Positions 11,680 through 20,577 are shown, numbered from the stretch's first letter. The stretch: DNA of 64,000 nucleotides from Olsenella uli DSM 7084 (GCF_000143845.1 NC_014363.1:977186-1041185), one strand, 5' to 3'. A program made the numbers and translations. The notes: a model not told the origin generated them from the sequence alone.

Positions 11680-12804
11680 ATGGGCGAGATTTTCGATGCG
11701 CCCGGCATCATCGTCGTCAAGGTCGGTTCCTCCACCCTGGTGGATGCCCAGGGCTCTCCCGACAGGGACTTCATCGCTGGCCTCTGCGCCCAGGTGGCGC
11801 AGCTGCGGGGCGAGGGGCACGGCGTCGCCGTCGTGTCGTCCGGTGCCGTCGCCGCTGGCATGGAACGTCTGGGCATGGATGTGCGGCCCCTCGACATGCC
11901 GGGGCTCCAGGCGTGCGCCTCGGCCGGGCAGGCGGCTCTCACGGAGGTCTACGCCGACATCCTGAGTGCCTACCACATCCCCTGCGGCCAGGTCCTGCTC
12001 ACCCGCAGGGACCTCGTCGATCGCAAGGGATACCTCAACGCACGCAACACTCTCGGTCGGCTGCTGAGCCTGGGTGCCGTTCCGGTCGTGAACGAGAACG
12101 ACACCGTGTCCGTCGCCGAGTTTGCCTTCGGGGATAACGACACCTTGGGTGCCATCGTGGCGACTCTCATCAACGCGGACCTCTACGTCATCCTCTCTGA
12201 CGTCGACGGGCTCTACACGGCAAACCCCCAGAGCGACCCCGAGGCGCGCCTCGTGTCGCGCGTCGAGGCCATCACGCCCGAGGTTGCGGCCATGGCGACG
12301 GGGGCGGGTTCTGCCGTTGGGACCGGCGGCATGGCCGCGAAGGTCCGTGCTGCCCGCGCGGCACTCTCCGCCGGCATACCCACCGTCATCTGTCGGGGCC
12401 GAAGGGCAGGGTCCCTGCTTGAGGCCGCACACGGTGAGGGCGTGGGAACGCGCTTCGAGCCCTCGGACGGAAGCGCGCCCGAGAGTGCCCGCAAGCTCTG
12501 GATCGGGCTTGCCGAGGTTCCGCATGGCACGATATGGCTCGATGAGGGGGCCTGCACCGCGGTGGCCTCTCGAGGGGCCTCCGTTCTGCCCGTGGGCGTC
12601 ACGCGCGTCGAGGGCGACTATGCGGCCGGTGACGTTGTGAACGTCATGGCCCCCGACGGCGTGCTGGTCGGTCGTGGGATCACGCGCTACTCAAGCGAGG
12701 AGATGGTACGGGTCCACGGCCTCAAGCTCGACGTGATAGCCCGCTTCATGCCTGAGAAGGACGGCGCCGTCGCCATCCACCGTGACGAGCTCCTCGTCTT
12801 CTAG
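11680..12804 (+). CDS. proB: Glutamate 5-kinase
   Basis: Phosphorylates glutamate in the first step of proline synthesis. The 374-residue protein has an amino-acid-kinase domain (IIVVKVGSSTLV near residue 9, VVNENDTVSVAEF, LLSDVDGLYT-type segment) and a C-terminal PUA domain from about residue 275. ATG 11680 lies 5 nt after the obgE stop, with gagggtg upstream. The usual partner proA (glutamyl phosphate reductase) is not in the neighbourhood; nadD follows instead. Confidence 0.95.
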   Translation: MGEIFDAPGIIVVKVGSSTLVDAQGSPDRDFIAGLCAQVAQLRGEGHGVAVVSSGAVAAGMERLGMDVRPLDMPGLQACASAGQAALTEVYADILSAYHIPCGQVLLTRRDLVDRKGYLNARNTLGRLLSLGAVPVVNENDTVSVAEFAFGDNDTLGAIVATLINADLYVILSDVDGLYTANPQSDPEARLVSRVEAITPEVAAMATGAGSAVGTGGMAAKVRAARAALSAGIPTVICRGRRAGSLLEAAHGEGVGTRFEPSDGSAPESARKLWIGLAEVPHGTIWLDEGACTAVASRGASVLPVGVTRVEGDYAAGDVVNVMAPDGVLVGRGITRYSSEEMVRVHGLKLDVIARFMPEKDGAVAIHRDELLVF

Positions 12805-12813
12805 GAGGTACCG

Positions 12814-13527
12814 ATGGACATCGCCGATGACGAGCCCCTCCGCACGGAGGAACCCGTGACGCCACACGACGACCTGCCCCGACTGGGGCAGGACGCCTCG
12901 CGCACGTATCGTCTGGGCATCATGGGCGGCACCTTCGACCCCATCCATAACGGCCATCTCGTCACCGCCGAGCAGGCCTTCGATGATCTGGGTCTCGATG
13001 TCGTCGTGTTCATGCCTGCGGGACGTCCGGCCTTCAAGCGAGACGTCCTCGTCACGGCAGGGGAGGATCGCTACGCGATGACGCTCCTCGCGACTGCGGA
13101 CAACCCGCACTTCGTCGCCAGCCGCTTCGAGGTCGATCGGCCGGGCATCACCTACACGGCAGACACGCTCGAGCTTCTCCGGGCGCTCTATCCCGGCAAC
13201 GTCGAGCTGTACTTCATCACCGGAGCCGACGCCATAGCCGAGATCGTCTCCTGGCGCCATGCCGAGCGGTTGGGTCGGCTCGCCACGCTCGTCGGCGCCA
13301 CGCGCCCGGGCTATGACCTCGCCCGCGCCAAGGCGGCCATCGATGCCTCGTCCTATGACTTCGACGTGGTCTACCTGGAAGTCCCCGCGCTCGCAATATC
13401 GTCGAGCTATCTCAGGGGGCGCGTGTCGCGTGGCCAGAGCCTTCGCTACCTCACGCCCGATGCGGTCACTGGCTACATCCACAAGCACAAGCTCTATGGC
13501 GTGAGGCCAAACCGATACAGCATGTGA
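12814..13527 (+). CDS. nadD: Nicotinate-nucleotide adenylyltransferase
   Basis: Transfers AMP to nicotinate mononucleotide in NAD synthesis. The nucleotidyltransferase motif GGTFDPIHNGH starts at Gly38 and the C-terminal ISSSYLRGRVSRG matches the family ISSTxIR signature. About 30 residues precede the conserved RLGIMGGTF start, a modest N-terminal extension. ATG 12814 has a strong taggaggtacc SD. It overlaps yqeK's open frame and sits in the common nadD-yqeK-rsfS order. Length 237 residues. Confidence 0.95.
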   Translation: MDIADDEPLRTEEPVTPHDDLPRLGQDASRTYRLGIMGGTFDPIHNGHLVTAEQAFDDLGLDVVVFMPAGRPAFKRDVLVTAGEDRYAMTLLATADNPHFVASRFEVDRPGITYTADTLELLRALYPGNVELYFITGADAIAEIVSWRHAERLGRLATLVGATRPGYDLARAKAAIDASSYDFDVVYLEVPALAISSSYLRGRVSRGQSLRYLTPDAVTGYIHKHKLYGVRPNRYSM

Positions 13528-13538
13528 GGGGAGCGGGC

Positions 13539-14183
13539 ATGGACCGGATGGCCGACTATACGGAGGAACAGGCCGCGACGATCGGGCGCCTGGAGCATGA
13601 TTTGGGGGAGCGCATGTCCGCCAGGCCACAGCGTCTCGCGCACTCTCTCTCGGTGGCACACACGGCCGAGGAGATGGCCCTCCTCTATGGCGTCGACGCG
13701 TTCCAGGCGCGCGTGGCTGGCATACTCCATGATTGGGACAAGGCCCTCACCACCGAGGAGCTCAAGGCGGATGCCCATGCCATGGGCATAGACCTCGGCG
13801 TCGATATGTCCCTGGTGATTCCCCTGCTCCATGGGCTCACGGCCGCCCGTCGCCTGAGGTCCTCCTATCCGGAGCTTCCAGAACCCGTGTTTGCCGCCAT
13901 CGAGAGGCATACCATGGCTGCGGTGGAGATGGCGCCCCTGGACCAGGTGCTCTTTGTCGCCGACGGCATAGAGCCGCTGCGCGGCGATGCCAAGGGCATC
14001 CGGGAAGTCCGCGAGCTGGTGGGAGTCGCCTCCCTCGGAGAGCTGTTCTGGAGATCCTTCGTGGGAGGCATCGTCTACGTGCTCGAGACGAACCGCTACC
14101 TCTATCCCGGGACGCTCGAGATCTACAACGCCCTCGCCCTCAGGAGGGCACCGGGTCCGACCGACTTGAAAGGAAACCTCTGA
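13539..14183 (+). CDS. yqeK: HD-domain hydrolase YqeK (Ap4A hydrolase family)
   Basis: Predicted metal-dependent symmetrical diadenosine tetraphosphatase. The HD signature is readable as AHSLSVAHTAEEM and GILHDWDKA near residues 34-70, with later His-bearing helices (PLLHGLTAARRL, ERHTMA). Start ATG 13539 has gaggggagc upstream; a GTG at 13524 would overlap nadD. Position between nadD and rsfS is the standard order and supports the call. About 214 residues. Confidence 0.88.
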   Translation: MDRMADYTEEQAATIGRLEHDLGERMSARPQRLAHSLSVAHTAEEMALLYGVDAFQARVAGILHDWDKALTTEELKADAHAMGIDLGVDMSLVIPLLHGLTAARRLRSSYPELPEPVFAAIERHTMAAVEMAPLDQVLFVADGIEPLRGDAKGIREVRELVGVASLGELFWRSFVGGIVYVLETNRYLYPGTLEIYNALALRRAPGPTDLKGNL

Positions 14184-14185
14184 AC

Positions 14186-14536
14186 ATGGCAGTGACCCCC
14201 TTGGAGCTCGCGAAGGCCGCGGCAGTCGCCGCAGACGACAAGAAAGCCACCGATCTCGTCCTGATTGATCTCTGCGAGGCGTCGGATGTCTGTGACTACT
14301 TTCTCATCTGCACTGCCGCAAACGCCCCTCAGATGGACGCCACCGTAGACGCCATCTGCGAGAAGGTGGGTGCCAACTGTGGGGAGAAGCCCCTCTCCAT
14401 CGAGGGGAGAGCCCAGACGGGCTGGGTCCTCATGGACTATGGAGCCGTGGTCGTGCACGTCTTTAGGCCCGAGGCGCGCGAGTACTTCCGCCTGGAGAAC
14501 CTCTGGGGCGATGCCCCGCGCGTCGACTTGTCCTAG
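14186..14536 (+). CDS. rsfS: Ribosomal silencing factor RsfS
   Basis: Binds uL14 and blocks 30S-50S joining when nutrients are short. The 116-residue product shows the family core: KKATDLVLIDL, SDVCDYFLICTA, GRAQTGWVLMDYGAVVVHVF and EAREYFRLENLWGDAP. ATG 14186 is 2 nt after the yqeK stop; aaaggaaac provides the SD. It is the last gene of the obgE-to-rsfS run and converges with the minus-strand dinB; only about 29 nt separate the two stops. Confidence 0.95.
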   Translation: MAVTPLELAKAAAVAADDKKATDLVLIDLCEASDVCDYFLICTAANAPQMDATVDAICEKVGANCGEKPLSIEGRAQTGWVLMDYGAVVVHVFRPEAREYFRLENLWGDAPRVDLS

Positions 14537-14565
14537 TCGCGTCCATCGCAGGTGGTGGTCCGAGC

Positions 14566-15861
14566 TCAGGAGTCAGGCCCGCTCATGGGCACGGTGTCCG
14601 ACTCGTCCTCGCCCAGTCGCAGGTCGCGCCCATAGCTCAGAGCCTCCTTCCCAAAGCGCTCGCGCACGGCGTCGGCTGTGACGGAGAGTTCCCTGAGCGC
14701 CGACGCGCCGCGCCGCCCAACTGGGGTGCGGCCGTCTCCCACACTCCCGACGTCCAGCGAGAGCGAGAGCTGCCGCGGACGGACCCCGCCGAAGTCGCTG
14801 ACGGCAACGCCGACAAGGCGCACTCCCGTCGCCCCGTCCCACAGCGCGTCCAGCAGCCCGACCGCCACGGCCCCAAAGACATGCTCGTCATCGCTTGCCT
14901 CGCCCAGTTGCCGCTGCATGGTGTGGGCGTGCTCGTAGTCAAACTTGAGCTTGAGCGTCACCTGAGACCCCTTGAGACCCCTGCGACGCAGACGTGCGCC
15001 CACGAGTTCGCTGACATGGCGCACCGCCGCCTCCAGCTCGTCGCGTCCCGTCAGGTCGCGGGCGAAGGTACGCTCGCTCGAGACGGATTTCACGTCATCG
15101 GGGGCGTCTGCGGGCGTCACAGCGCTTGTCTCGAGCCCCGCCGCGCGCAGGACCATGGTTGGGCCAAGGCTTCCGAATGCGCGTCTCATCATGACGGGGT
15201 CCTGGGTGGCAAGCTGGCCAAGCGTGTGTATCCCCATGGACTCGAGCTTGGAGGCGGTCGCCTTGCCGATGCCGCTCATGGACCGCGTTGGCAGGGTGGA
15301 GAGGAACTCCGCCTCCGTGCCCGGCAACACGATCGTCATGCCGCGCGGCTTCTGGCGCTCCGAGGCGATCTTCGCGACGGTCTTACTGGTCGAGAGGCCG
15401 ATGGAGCAGGTGATGCCCAGCCCGCTGACGCGTTCCTGTATGCGGCGGCATATGGCGATGGGGCTCTCGCGCGAGAAGCGCCCCGGACTCACGTCGAAGA
15501 ACGCCTCGTCGATGGAGACCCTCTGGACGAGGGGCGTCTCGTCCGTGACGAGGGACATGACCTGTTGCGAGAGCTCATGGTAGCGCCTGAAGTGGCCACG
15601 CGTCCAGATGGCATCGGGGCAGAGCCTTTGGGCCTGGTAGGAGGGCATGGCCGAATGCACGCCGTAGCGCCGCGCCTCATAGGATGCGGTCGAGACCACT
15701 CCTCGCTTGTCCGCGGAGCCACCCACGATCACGGGCCTCCCTCGCCATGCAGGGTGGTCGAGCTGCTCGACGGACGCGAAGAACGCATCGAGATCCAGCA
15801 GGGCGATCGCCCTGCCCTCCCAGGGGATCCCGTCCCCCCTCGTGTCGTGCTCCCGTCCCAT
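14566..15861 (-). CDS. dinB: DNA polymerase IV (Y-family, DinB)
   Basis: Error-prone translesion polymerase. The N-terminus has the catalytic LLDLDAFFASVEQ and later VSIDEAFFDVS with the second acidic pair; VSTASYEARRYGVHSAMP is the fingers signature. Helix-hairpin-helix motifs (MSGIGKATASKLESMGI) and the little-finger domain follow. The 431-residue length is somewhat above the 350-400 norm because of a C-terminal tail. Its ATG lies 1 nt from the stop of the sensor kinase gene, so it is probably co-translated with the two-component system. No LexA-like box was recognised. Confidence 0.94.
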   Translation of the reverse strand: MGREHDTRGDGIPWEGRAIALLDLDAFFASVEQLDHPAWRGRPVIVGGSADKRGVVSTASYEARRYGVHSAMPSYQAQRLCPDAIWTRGHFRRYHELSQQVMSLVTDETPLVQRVSIDEAFFDVSPGRFSRESPIAICRRIQERVSGLGITCSIGLSTSKTVAKIASERQKPRGMTIVLPGTEAEFLSTLPTRSMSGIGKATASKLESMGIHTLGQLATQDPVMMRRAFGSLGPTMVLRAAGLETSAVTPADAPDDVKSVSSERTFARDLTGRDELEAAVRHVSELVGARLRRRGLKGSQVTLKLKFDYEHAHTMQRQLGEASDDEHVFGAVAVGLLDALWDGATGVRLVGVAVSDFGGVRPRQLSLSLDVGSVGDGRTPVGRRGASALRELSVTADAVRERFGKEALSYGRDLRLGEDESDTVPMSGPDS

Positions 15862-15862
15862 G

Positions 15863-17107
15863 TCAGGCGATGGGGATCGTGACGGAGAAGGTCGTGCCCT
15901 CCACCTGGTCGCTCTTTACGGAGATGCCGCCGCCATGTGCCTCGACGATGCCCTTGGCGATGGCGAGCCCCAGTCCGAAGCCCGACGCCTGGCTTGTGCG
16001 TGCGCGGGCCTTGTCGCTGCGGTAGAAGCGGTCGAAGAGGTGCGGCAGGTCCTCGGGGTCAATGGGCGTCCCCATGTTCGTGACGCTGAGGTGCGCCGCC
16101 CTCCCGTGCTGGGAGAGGGCCACGAGCACGATGGTGTTCGCGCCTGCGTACTTGCAGGCGTTATCCATCAGGATGCGCACGAGCCGTTCGAGCCACTCCC
16201 GGTCCCCCGTGACGTGGACGTTCTCCTCGATGGTCGAGCTGATGGCGCAGGAGCGCTCGAAGGCGATCGCGTCGAACTCGAGGGCCGACTCGTCCACGAG
16301 GTCGGAGAGGTCCACGTCATCGTGCTGCATGGCTCCCGCCGCACCCGAGATGGTCTCGTCGGTGCGCGCCAGCTGGAGGAGGTCGTTCACGAGACCCCTC
16401 ATGTGGTCGGACTCCTCGCGCGTGCTCTCCACCCAGCGCATGCTCCGCGTGGGTATGTCCCTGTCCCTCAGGAGGATCTCCGTGTTCGCCATGATGACGG
16501 AGAGGGGCGTCTTGAGTTCGTGGGAGGCGTCGGCGACGAAGGCGCGCTGGCGGTCCCAGGCCTGAGAGACCGGCCTGAGCGCCCAGCCCGCCAAGAACCA
16601 GGAGATGGCGAGCATGGCCAGGAGGCCCAGCACGATGATCTCGGCGAAGCGCAGCACCATGTTGGAGAACGACTGGTCCGCAGCGGAGGTGTCGACGATC
16701 GCGACGCGCCACCCACCGGCGATGCGCCTGCTCATCCATGACACGTGCAGCTTGGGCATGCTGCCGCTGTCGCTCGAGCTGGTTGTGGCACTTGCGATGA
16801 CCTCGCCGAGCGTGTCAGGGTTGATGACGACCGGCGCATCGCTCGTCTCGAACACGACGCCGTCGCCGTTGACCTCCACGACGGCGGCGAGCATGTTCGC
16901 ATGCCTCTCCCCATCCTCCTGCATCTGCGTCCCGATCGTAGGCACCGAGTTGATGTCGCCCTCGATGCTGCGGCGCAGCGACTCCCGTATCAACTGCTGC
17001 TGCGTCGCGTAGGTCAGACAGAGCGACATGCCAAGGGTGCTCACGAGGACGCAGCCCACGAGAGTCATGATGATGAGGATGAACTTGCGTTTGAGCCTCC
17101 CCAGCAT
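15863..17107 (-). CDS. Membrane sensor histidine kinase
   Basis: Sensor partner of the response regulator upstream. It has an N-terminal membrane segment (about residues 8-32), an extracytoplasmic sensor region of about 120 residues, a second membrane segment (about 154-177), then HisKA with SHELKTPL (His196). The HATPase domain carries the N box ILMDNACKYAG and the G2 box GFGLGLAIAKGIVEAHGG. It starts 15 nt after the regulator stop. The sensed signal is not predictable. Length 414 residues. Confidence 0.93.
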   Translation of the reverse strand: MLGRLKRKFILIIMTLVGCVLVSTLGMSLCLTYATQQQLIRESLRRSIEGDINSVPTIGTQMQEDGERHANMLAAVVEVNGDGVVFETSDAPVVINPDTLGEVIASATTSSSDSGSMPKLHVSWMSRRIAGGWRVAIVDTSAADQSFSNMVLRFAEIIVLGLLAMLAISWFLAGWALRPVSQAWDRQRAFVADASHELKTPLSVIMANTEILLRDRDIPTRSMRWVESTREESDHMRGLVNDLLQLARTDETISGAAGAMQHDDVDLSDLVDESALEFDAIAFERSCAISSTIEENVHVTGDREWLERLVRILMDNACKYAGANTIVLVALSQHGRAAHLSVTNMGTPIDPEDLPHLFDRFYRSDKARARTSQASGFGLGLAIAKGIVEAHGGGISVKSDQVEGTTFSVTIPIA

Positions 17108-17122
17108 CGTAGGGCGCCCGCG

Positions 17123-17809
17123 CTACTTGTCATCGTTGGCGAACTGTTCCAAGCGGTAGCCAAGCATCCGTAGCGTGGTGATCTGGACCGTGGAGTGGAC
17201 GTGGCTGATCTTCTTGCGCAGGAACGAGATGTAGGCCTCGACGGAGTTTTCCGACGCCTCTCCGTCGGTACCCCATACGCGCGTGAGCAGGTCCTGCTTC
17301 GAGATGACACGGGCCGTAGAGCTCATGAGCATCCTGAGGACCTCGAACTCCTTGCCTGAGAGATGCACCGTATGCCCATCGCAGGAGAGGTCGTGCGTGG
17401 CCAGGTCGAGCGTCAGGTCAGCGAAGCTCACCTCGTCGATGACGACGTCTCCCTGGCGCCTGGTGAGCGCCCTCAGGCGAGCGAGAAGCTCGGGGGACTC
17501 GAAGGGCTTGGTCATGTAGTCGTCCGCGCCGGCATCCAGCCCCTCGACCTTGTCGCTCGTCGAGGTGCGTGCGGTGAGCATGAGAACGGGGATGGAGTTG
17601 TTCTCGCGCCGCAGCCGGCGGACGACCTCGATGCCGTCCATGCCCGGCAGCATCCCGTCCATGATAACGGCGTCGTAGAGCCCGCTCTCGCAGGCGGTGA
17701 GGCCGGACTTCCCGTCATAGACGGCCTCGGCGTTATAGTCTGCGTCGGAAAGGATGCGGACGATGGCATCGGCGAGGTTGCGCTCGTCCTCGACCACCAG
17801 GATGTTCAT
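17123..17809 (-). CDS. OmpR/PhoB-family response regulator
   Basis: Two-component DNA-binding regulator. The receiver domain has the acidic pocket (Glu7, Asp8), phospho-acceptor Asp51 in VIMDGMLPGMDG, and LTART with the later KPF Lys. A winged-helix domain follows (LSGKEFEVLRMLM, SVEAYISFLRKKI). A strong tggaggtaccc SD precedes the ATG. First gene of the minus-strand operon with the sensor kinase and dinB; divergent from rpsP. Length 228 residues. Confidence 0.94.
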   Translation of the reverse strand: MNILVVEDERNLADAIVRILSDADYNAEAVYDGKSGLTACESGLYDAVIMDGMLPGMDGIEVVRRLRRENNSIPVLMLTARTSTSDKVEGLDAGADDYMTKPFESPELLARLRALTRRQGDVVIDEVSFADLTLDLATHDLSCDGHTVHLSGKEFEVLRMLMSSTARVISKQDLLTRVWGTDGEASENSVEAYISFLRKKISHVHSTVQITTLRMLGYRLEQFANDDK

Positions 17810-17933
17810 GGGTACCTCCAGGTTGTGCCTTGGCTAACTGAACCTGAGTTTACCCCGCAGACTGAATTTGCTCTGAACGACCACCGCATCCCGGCCGAAA
17901 CGGGGAGGAAGGGTGCCTGAAGGTTCACAAAAT

Positions 17934-17968
17934 CGACACCGTGTGCCCAGGTGACGGTGTCGTATCAT
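17934..17968 (+). promoter_or_regulatory. Inverted repeat abutting a TATCAT hexamer between the response regulator gene and rpsP
   Basis: cgacaccg (17934-17941) and cggtgtcg (17955-17962) are 8-nt complementary arms separated by 13 nt. TATCAT follows at 17963-17968 and could be a -10 element for rpsP; no good -35 is seen at the right distance. It may be an operator or a hairpin; the role is inference. Confidence 0.35.
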
Positions 17969-18042
17969 AGAGAACCGCTTTATGTGGCAATGCGACGCAC
18001 CAACCCATGTCCACGGCGTCGCGCGTCTGAAGGAGTTTTACC

Positions 18043-18381
18043 TTGGCAGTTAAGATTCGTCTCGCCCGTCACGGCGCAAAGAAGCGTCCATACTACCGCG
18101 TCGTCGTCGCCGATGGCCGCATGCCGCGCGACGGTCGATACATCGAGCTCGTCGGTCGTTACAACCCGCTGACCACCCCCAAGGTCATCGACCTCGACCT
18201 CGAGAAGATCGACGAGTGGATCGCCAGGGGCGCCCAGCCCTCCAATGCCGTCGCCCACCTGATCGACGTCGCTCGCTCTGACGCGCCCGCACCCGAGAAG
18301 AAGCAGAAGCCCTCCAAGAAGGCCGCTGCCAGGGCTGCCGCCGAGGCCGAGGCGGCCGCTGGGGCAGAGGACGCGGAGTAG
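18043..18381 (+). CDS. rpsP: 30S ribosomal protein bS16
   Basis: Small-subunit assembly protein. The conserved core is [20 protein letters not shown] and [12 protein letters not shown]. The start is TTG, supported by gaaggag 7 nt upstream and by the family N-terminus. A Lys/Ala/Glu-rich tail after residue 85 extends the protein to 112 residues against the usual 80-90. It leads the operon rpsP-khpA-rimM-trmD, a widespread order. Confidence 0.96.
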   Translation: MAVKIRLARHGAKKRPYYRVVVADGRMPRDGRYIELVGRYNPLTTPKVIDLDLEKIDEWIARGAQPSNAVAHLIDVARSDAPAPEKKQKPSKKAAARAAAEAEAAAGAEDAE

Positions 18382-18386
18382 CCGCC

Positions 18387-18686
18387 GTGTCCGGGCAGAT
18401 CACTGACGTTCCCAGCTCCCCTGGCCAGGCCTGCGAGGAGCTTGCCTCCGACAAGGTCGCCGACCTCGTGGAGTACATCGTCTGCGGCCTCGTCACGGAC
18501 GAGGACGCCGTCTCCCTCGACGTGACTGACAGCGATGGTTCCGCGCTCATCGAGGTCAGTTGCGCCGAGGAGGACGCGGGACGCGTCATCGGCAGAAGGG
18601 GCCGCACGATCAAGGCCATCCGCACGCTCGCCCGTGCCCTCGGTTCGCGCGTGGGCACCTCGGTCGAGGTCGAGGTCCTGGGATAG
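18387..18686 (+). CDS. khpA: KH-domain RNA-binding protein KhpA (YlqC)
   Basis: Small RNA-binding protein that works with KhpB/Jag in cell elongation and division control in Gram-positive bacteria. The type II KH core holds a GxxG-type loop, GRVIGRRGRTIKAIRTLARA, near residues 65-84. The GTG start is 5 nt after rpsP. At 99 residues it has about 20 extra N-terminal residues relative to the usual 75-80. Position between rpsP and rimM is typical. Confidence 0.92.
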   Translation: MSGQITDVPSSPGQACEELASDKVADLVEYIVCGLVTDEDAVSLDVTDSDGSALIEVSCAEEDAGRVIGRRGRTIKAIRTLARALGSRVGTSVEVEVLG

Positions 18687-18693
18687 GCAGCTG

Positions 18694-19221
18694 GTGCGTG
18701 CCAACTACAGAGCCATAGCCCGTGTGGTGAAGACCCACGGCAAGAGGGGGGAGGTCGTGACGGTTCCCGTTCACGGCCTTCCCCCTCTGCTGCGCCCCGC
18801 GCTCAAGGTCGCCGTCGTCCCGCCCGCCCTCAAGGGCGACCGCCTCAGGGTGGTGGCCTCCGCGAGCGGAGATGGGCGCGGCCAGCTCGTTCGCCTCTCG
18901 GGCGTCGGGGGGATGGGCGATGCGTCGCGGCTGGTGGGGAAGACCCTGCTCGCCCGTGTGGACGACCTGCCGGATGGCTTCGAGCTCCATGACGCCTGCG
19001 CCCTGCTCGGCCGCTCGGTCGCGGACGAGAGGTACGGGGACCTCGGGCGCATCGCCGAGGTCCTGGTCGGGCCGGCCAACGACGTCTGGGTCCTGGATGG
19101 TCCTTACGGCGAGGTCCTCGTCCCCGTCGTCGACTCCGTGGTCCTGGGCATGGACGGTGGCGCCCCCATTCGCACGCGCGTTCCCGACGGCCTCGTCGAG
19201 ACGACGGAGAGGTGGGCATGA
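18694..19221 (+). CDS. rimM: Ribosome maturation factor RimM
   Basis: Assists 30S head assembly around uS19. The N-terminal beta-barrel begins ARVVKTHGKRGEVVTVPV and the PRC-barrel carries YGDLGRIAEVLVGPANDVWV and VLVPVVDSVV. GTG 18694 gives a normal N-terminus at 175 residues; the SD is weak (gggatagg). The stop overlaps the trmD start as ATGA. Confidence 0.92.
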   Translation: MRANYRAIARVVKTHGKRGEVVTVPVHGLPPLLRPALKVAVVPPALKGDRLRVVASASGDGRGQLVRLSGVGGMGDASRLVGKTLLARVDDLPDGFELHDACALLGRSVADERYGDLGRIAEVLVGPANDVWVLDGPYGEVLVPVVDSVVLGMDGGAPIRTRVPDGLVETTERWA

Positions 19222-19970
19222 GGTTCGAGACGCTGTCGGTGTTTCCCCAGGTCTTTGCCCCCTACCTGGACGTCTCCATCATGGGGCGTGCGCGGGAGCG
19301 GGGCATCCTCGACTTTGAGGCCTACGACCTGAGGCAATGGACGCACGATCGCCACAACACGGTCGACGACGCCCCCTTCGGCGGCGGGCAGGGCATGCTC
19401 ATGAAGCCCGGACCCCTCTTCGAGGCCGTCGATGACATCTCGTCGCGGGGCAGGTCCCGTCCCCACGTCGTGTTCTTCTCGCCCTGCGGCGTCCCGTACC
19501 GCCAGGACATCGCCGAGCGGCTGTCCCACAGGGAGCGCGTCCTGCTCGTCTGCGGGCGCTACGAGGGAATGGACGAGCGCGTCTTCGGGCTTGCCGACGA
19601 GACCATCTCGTTGGGGGACTACGTCCTGACAGGCGGGGAGCTGGCGGCGCTCGTCGTCATCGACTCCGTGGTGCGCCTGCTGCCCGGCGCGCTGGGCGAC
19701 GACATGAGTGCCCGGGACGAGTCCTTCTCGGATGGCCTCCTGGAATACGCGCAGTACACGCGTCCGGCGCAGTATCGTGGGATGGGCGTGCCCGACGTCC
19801 TGCTCTCCGGCGACCACGCGGCCGTCGCGGCCTGGCGTCGCAAGAGCGCCGTGGAGCGCACGGCGCTCTGGAGGCCCGACCTCCTCGAGGGCGCCTCGCT
19901 CACGGAAGGGGAGCGACGCTTCACGCAGGGGCTCCGCGACATGGGGAAAGGGGCAGACGATGACGGATAG
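19218..19970 (+). CDS. trmD: tRNA (guanine-37-N1)-methyltransferase TrmD
   Basis: Makes m1G37 in tRNAs reading CNN and similar codons, which prevents +1 frameshifting. The SPOUT trefoil-knot fold is seen in VLLVCGRYEGMDERV and SLGDYVLTGGELAALVVIDS. PFGGGQGMLMKPGP is also family-typical. ATG 19218 overlaps the rimM stop as ATGA and gives the usual MRFETLS start; GTG 19212 is less likely. Length 250 residues. It overlaps lepB by 11 nt. Confidence 0.96.
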   Translation: MRFETLSVFPQVFAPYLDVSIMGRARERGILDFEAYDLRQWTHDRHNTVDDAPFGGGQGMLMKPGPLFEAVDDISSRGRSRPHVVFFSPCGVPYRQDIAERLSHRERVLLVCGRYEGMDERVFGLADETISLGDYVLTGGELAALVVIDSVVRLLPGALGDDMSARDESFSDGLLEYAQYTRPAQYRGMGVPDVLLSGDHAAVAAWRRKSAVERTALWRPDLLEGASLTEGERRFTQGLRDMGKGADDDG

Positions 19971-20526
19971 CGACGAGGCACGGGGCGTCCGGCCCGCTTG
20001 GGTCGACTGGACCCTCACGATTGCAGCGGGAGTCCTTCTTGCCCTGATGGTGCGCGCCTTCGTGGCCGAGGTCTATGTCGTTCCGTCCGCCTCGATGCTC
20101 GAGACGATCCATGAGGGGGACCGCCTGGTGGGGGAGAAGGTCTCCTACCGGCTGGGTCGGCCCTCCGTCGGTGACGTGGTGACCTTCAACGACCCCGACG
20201 GGTCGGGCTCCACCCTCATCAAGCGCGTCATCGCCATCGAGGGCCAGACCATCGACCTGCGTAACGGCACCCTCTATGTGGATGGCGTGGCACAGAGCGA
20301 GTGCTATGTGGACGGCAGGCCCAGCTACGCGCTCACCCAGCATGCGGCCAACCTCGAGCAGGACATCAGCTATCCCTATACGGTCCCGAAGGGCTGCGTC
20401 TGGGTGATGGGGGACAACCGTACCAACTCGCTCGACTCGCGCTACTTTGGCGCGGTGGGCGTCGACCAGGTCACATCGAGGGCCGCCTTCATCTTCTGGC
20501 CACCCTCCGACATGGGGCGGCTCTAG
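19960..20526 (+). CDS. lepB: Signal peptidase I
   Basis: Cleaves signal peptides of exported proteins. One N-terminal membrane anchor at about residues 17-36 precedes the Ser-Lys dyad: Ser45 in PSASMLETI and Lys88 in TLIKRVIAIEG. The C-terminal GDNRTNSLDSRYFG box is present. At 188 residues it is a single-anchor Gram-positive form. Its ATG lies inside the 3' end of trmD. Confidence 0.95.
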   Translation: MTDSDEARGVRPAWVDWTLTIAAGVLLALMVRAFVAEVYVVPSASMLETIHEGDRLVGEKVSYRLGRPSVGDVVTFNDPDGSGSTLIKRVIAIEGQTIDLRNGTLYVDGVAQSECYVDGRPSYALTQHAANLEQDISYPYTVPKGCVWVMGDNRTNSLDSRYFGAVGVDQVTSRAAFIFWPPSDMGRL

Positions 20527-20577
20527 GCCGTCACCTTGGGCATGCAGGTTCCGACGAAGAGGAGAAGATCTAAGGAA

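Noticed and set aside
20527-20577. T-box or glycine riboswitch upstream of glyQ
   Set aside because: The gap is only 51 nt and shows none of the conserved T-box or glycine aptamer sequences.
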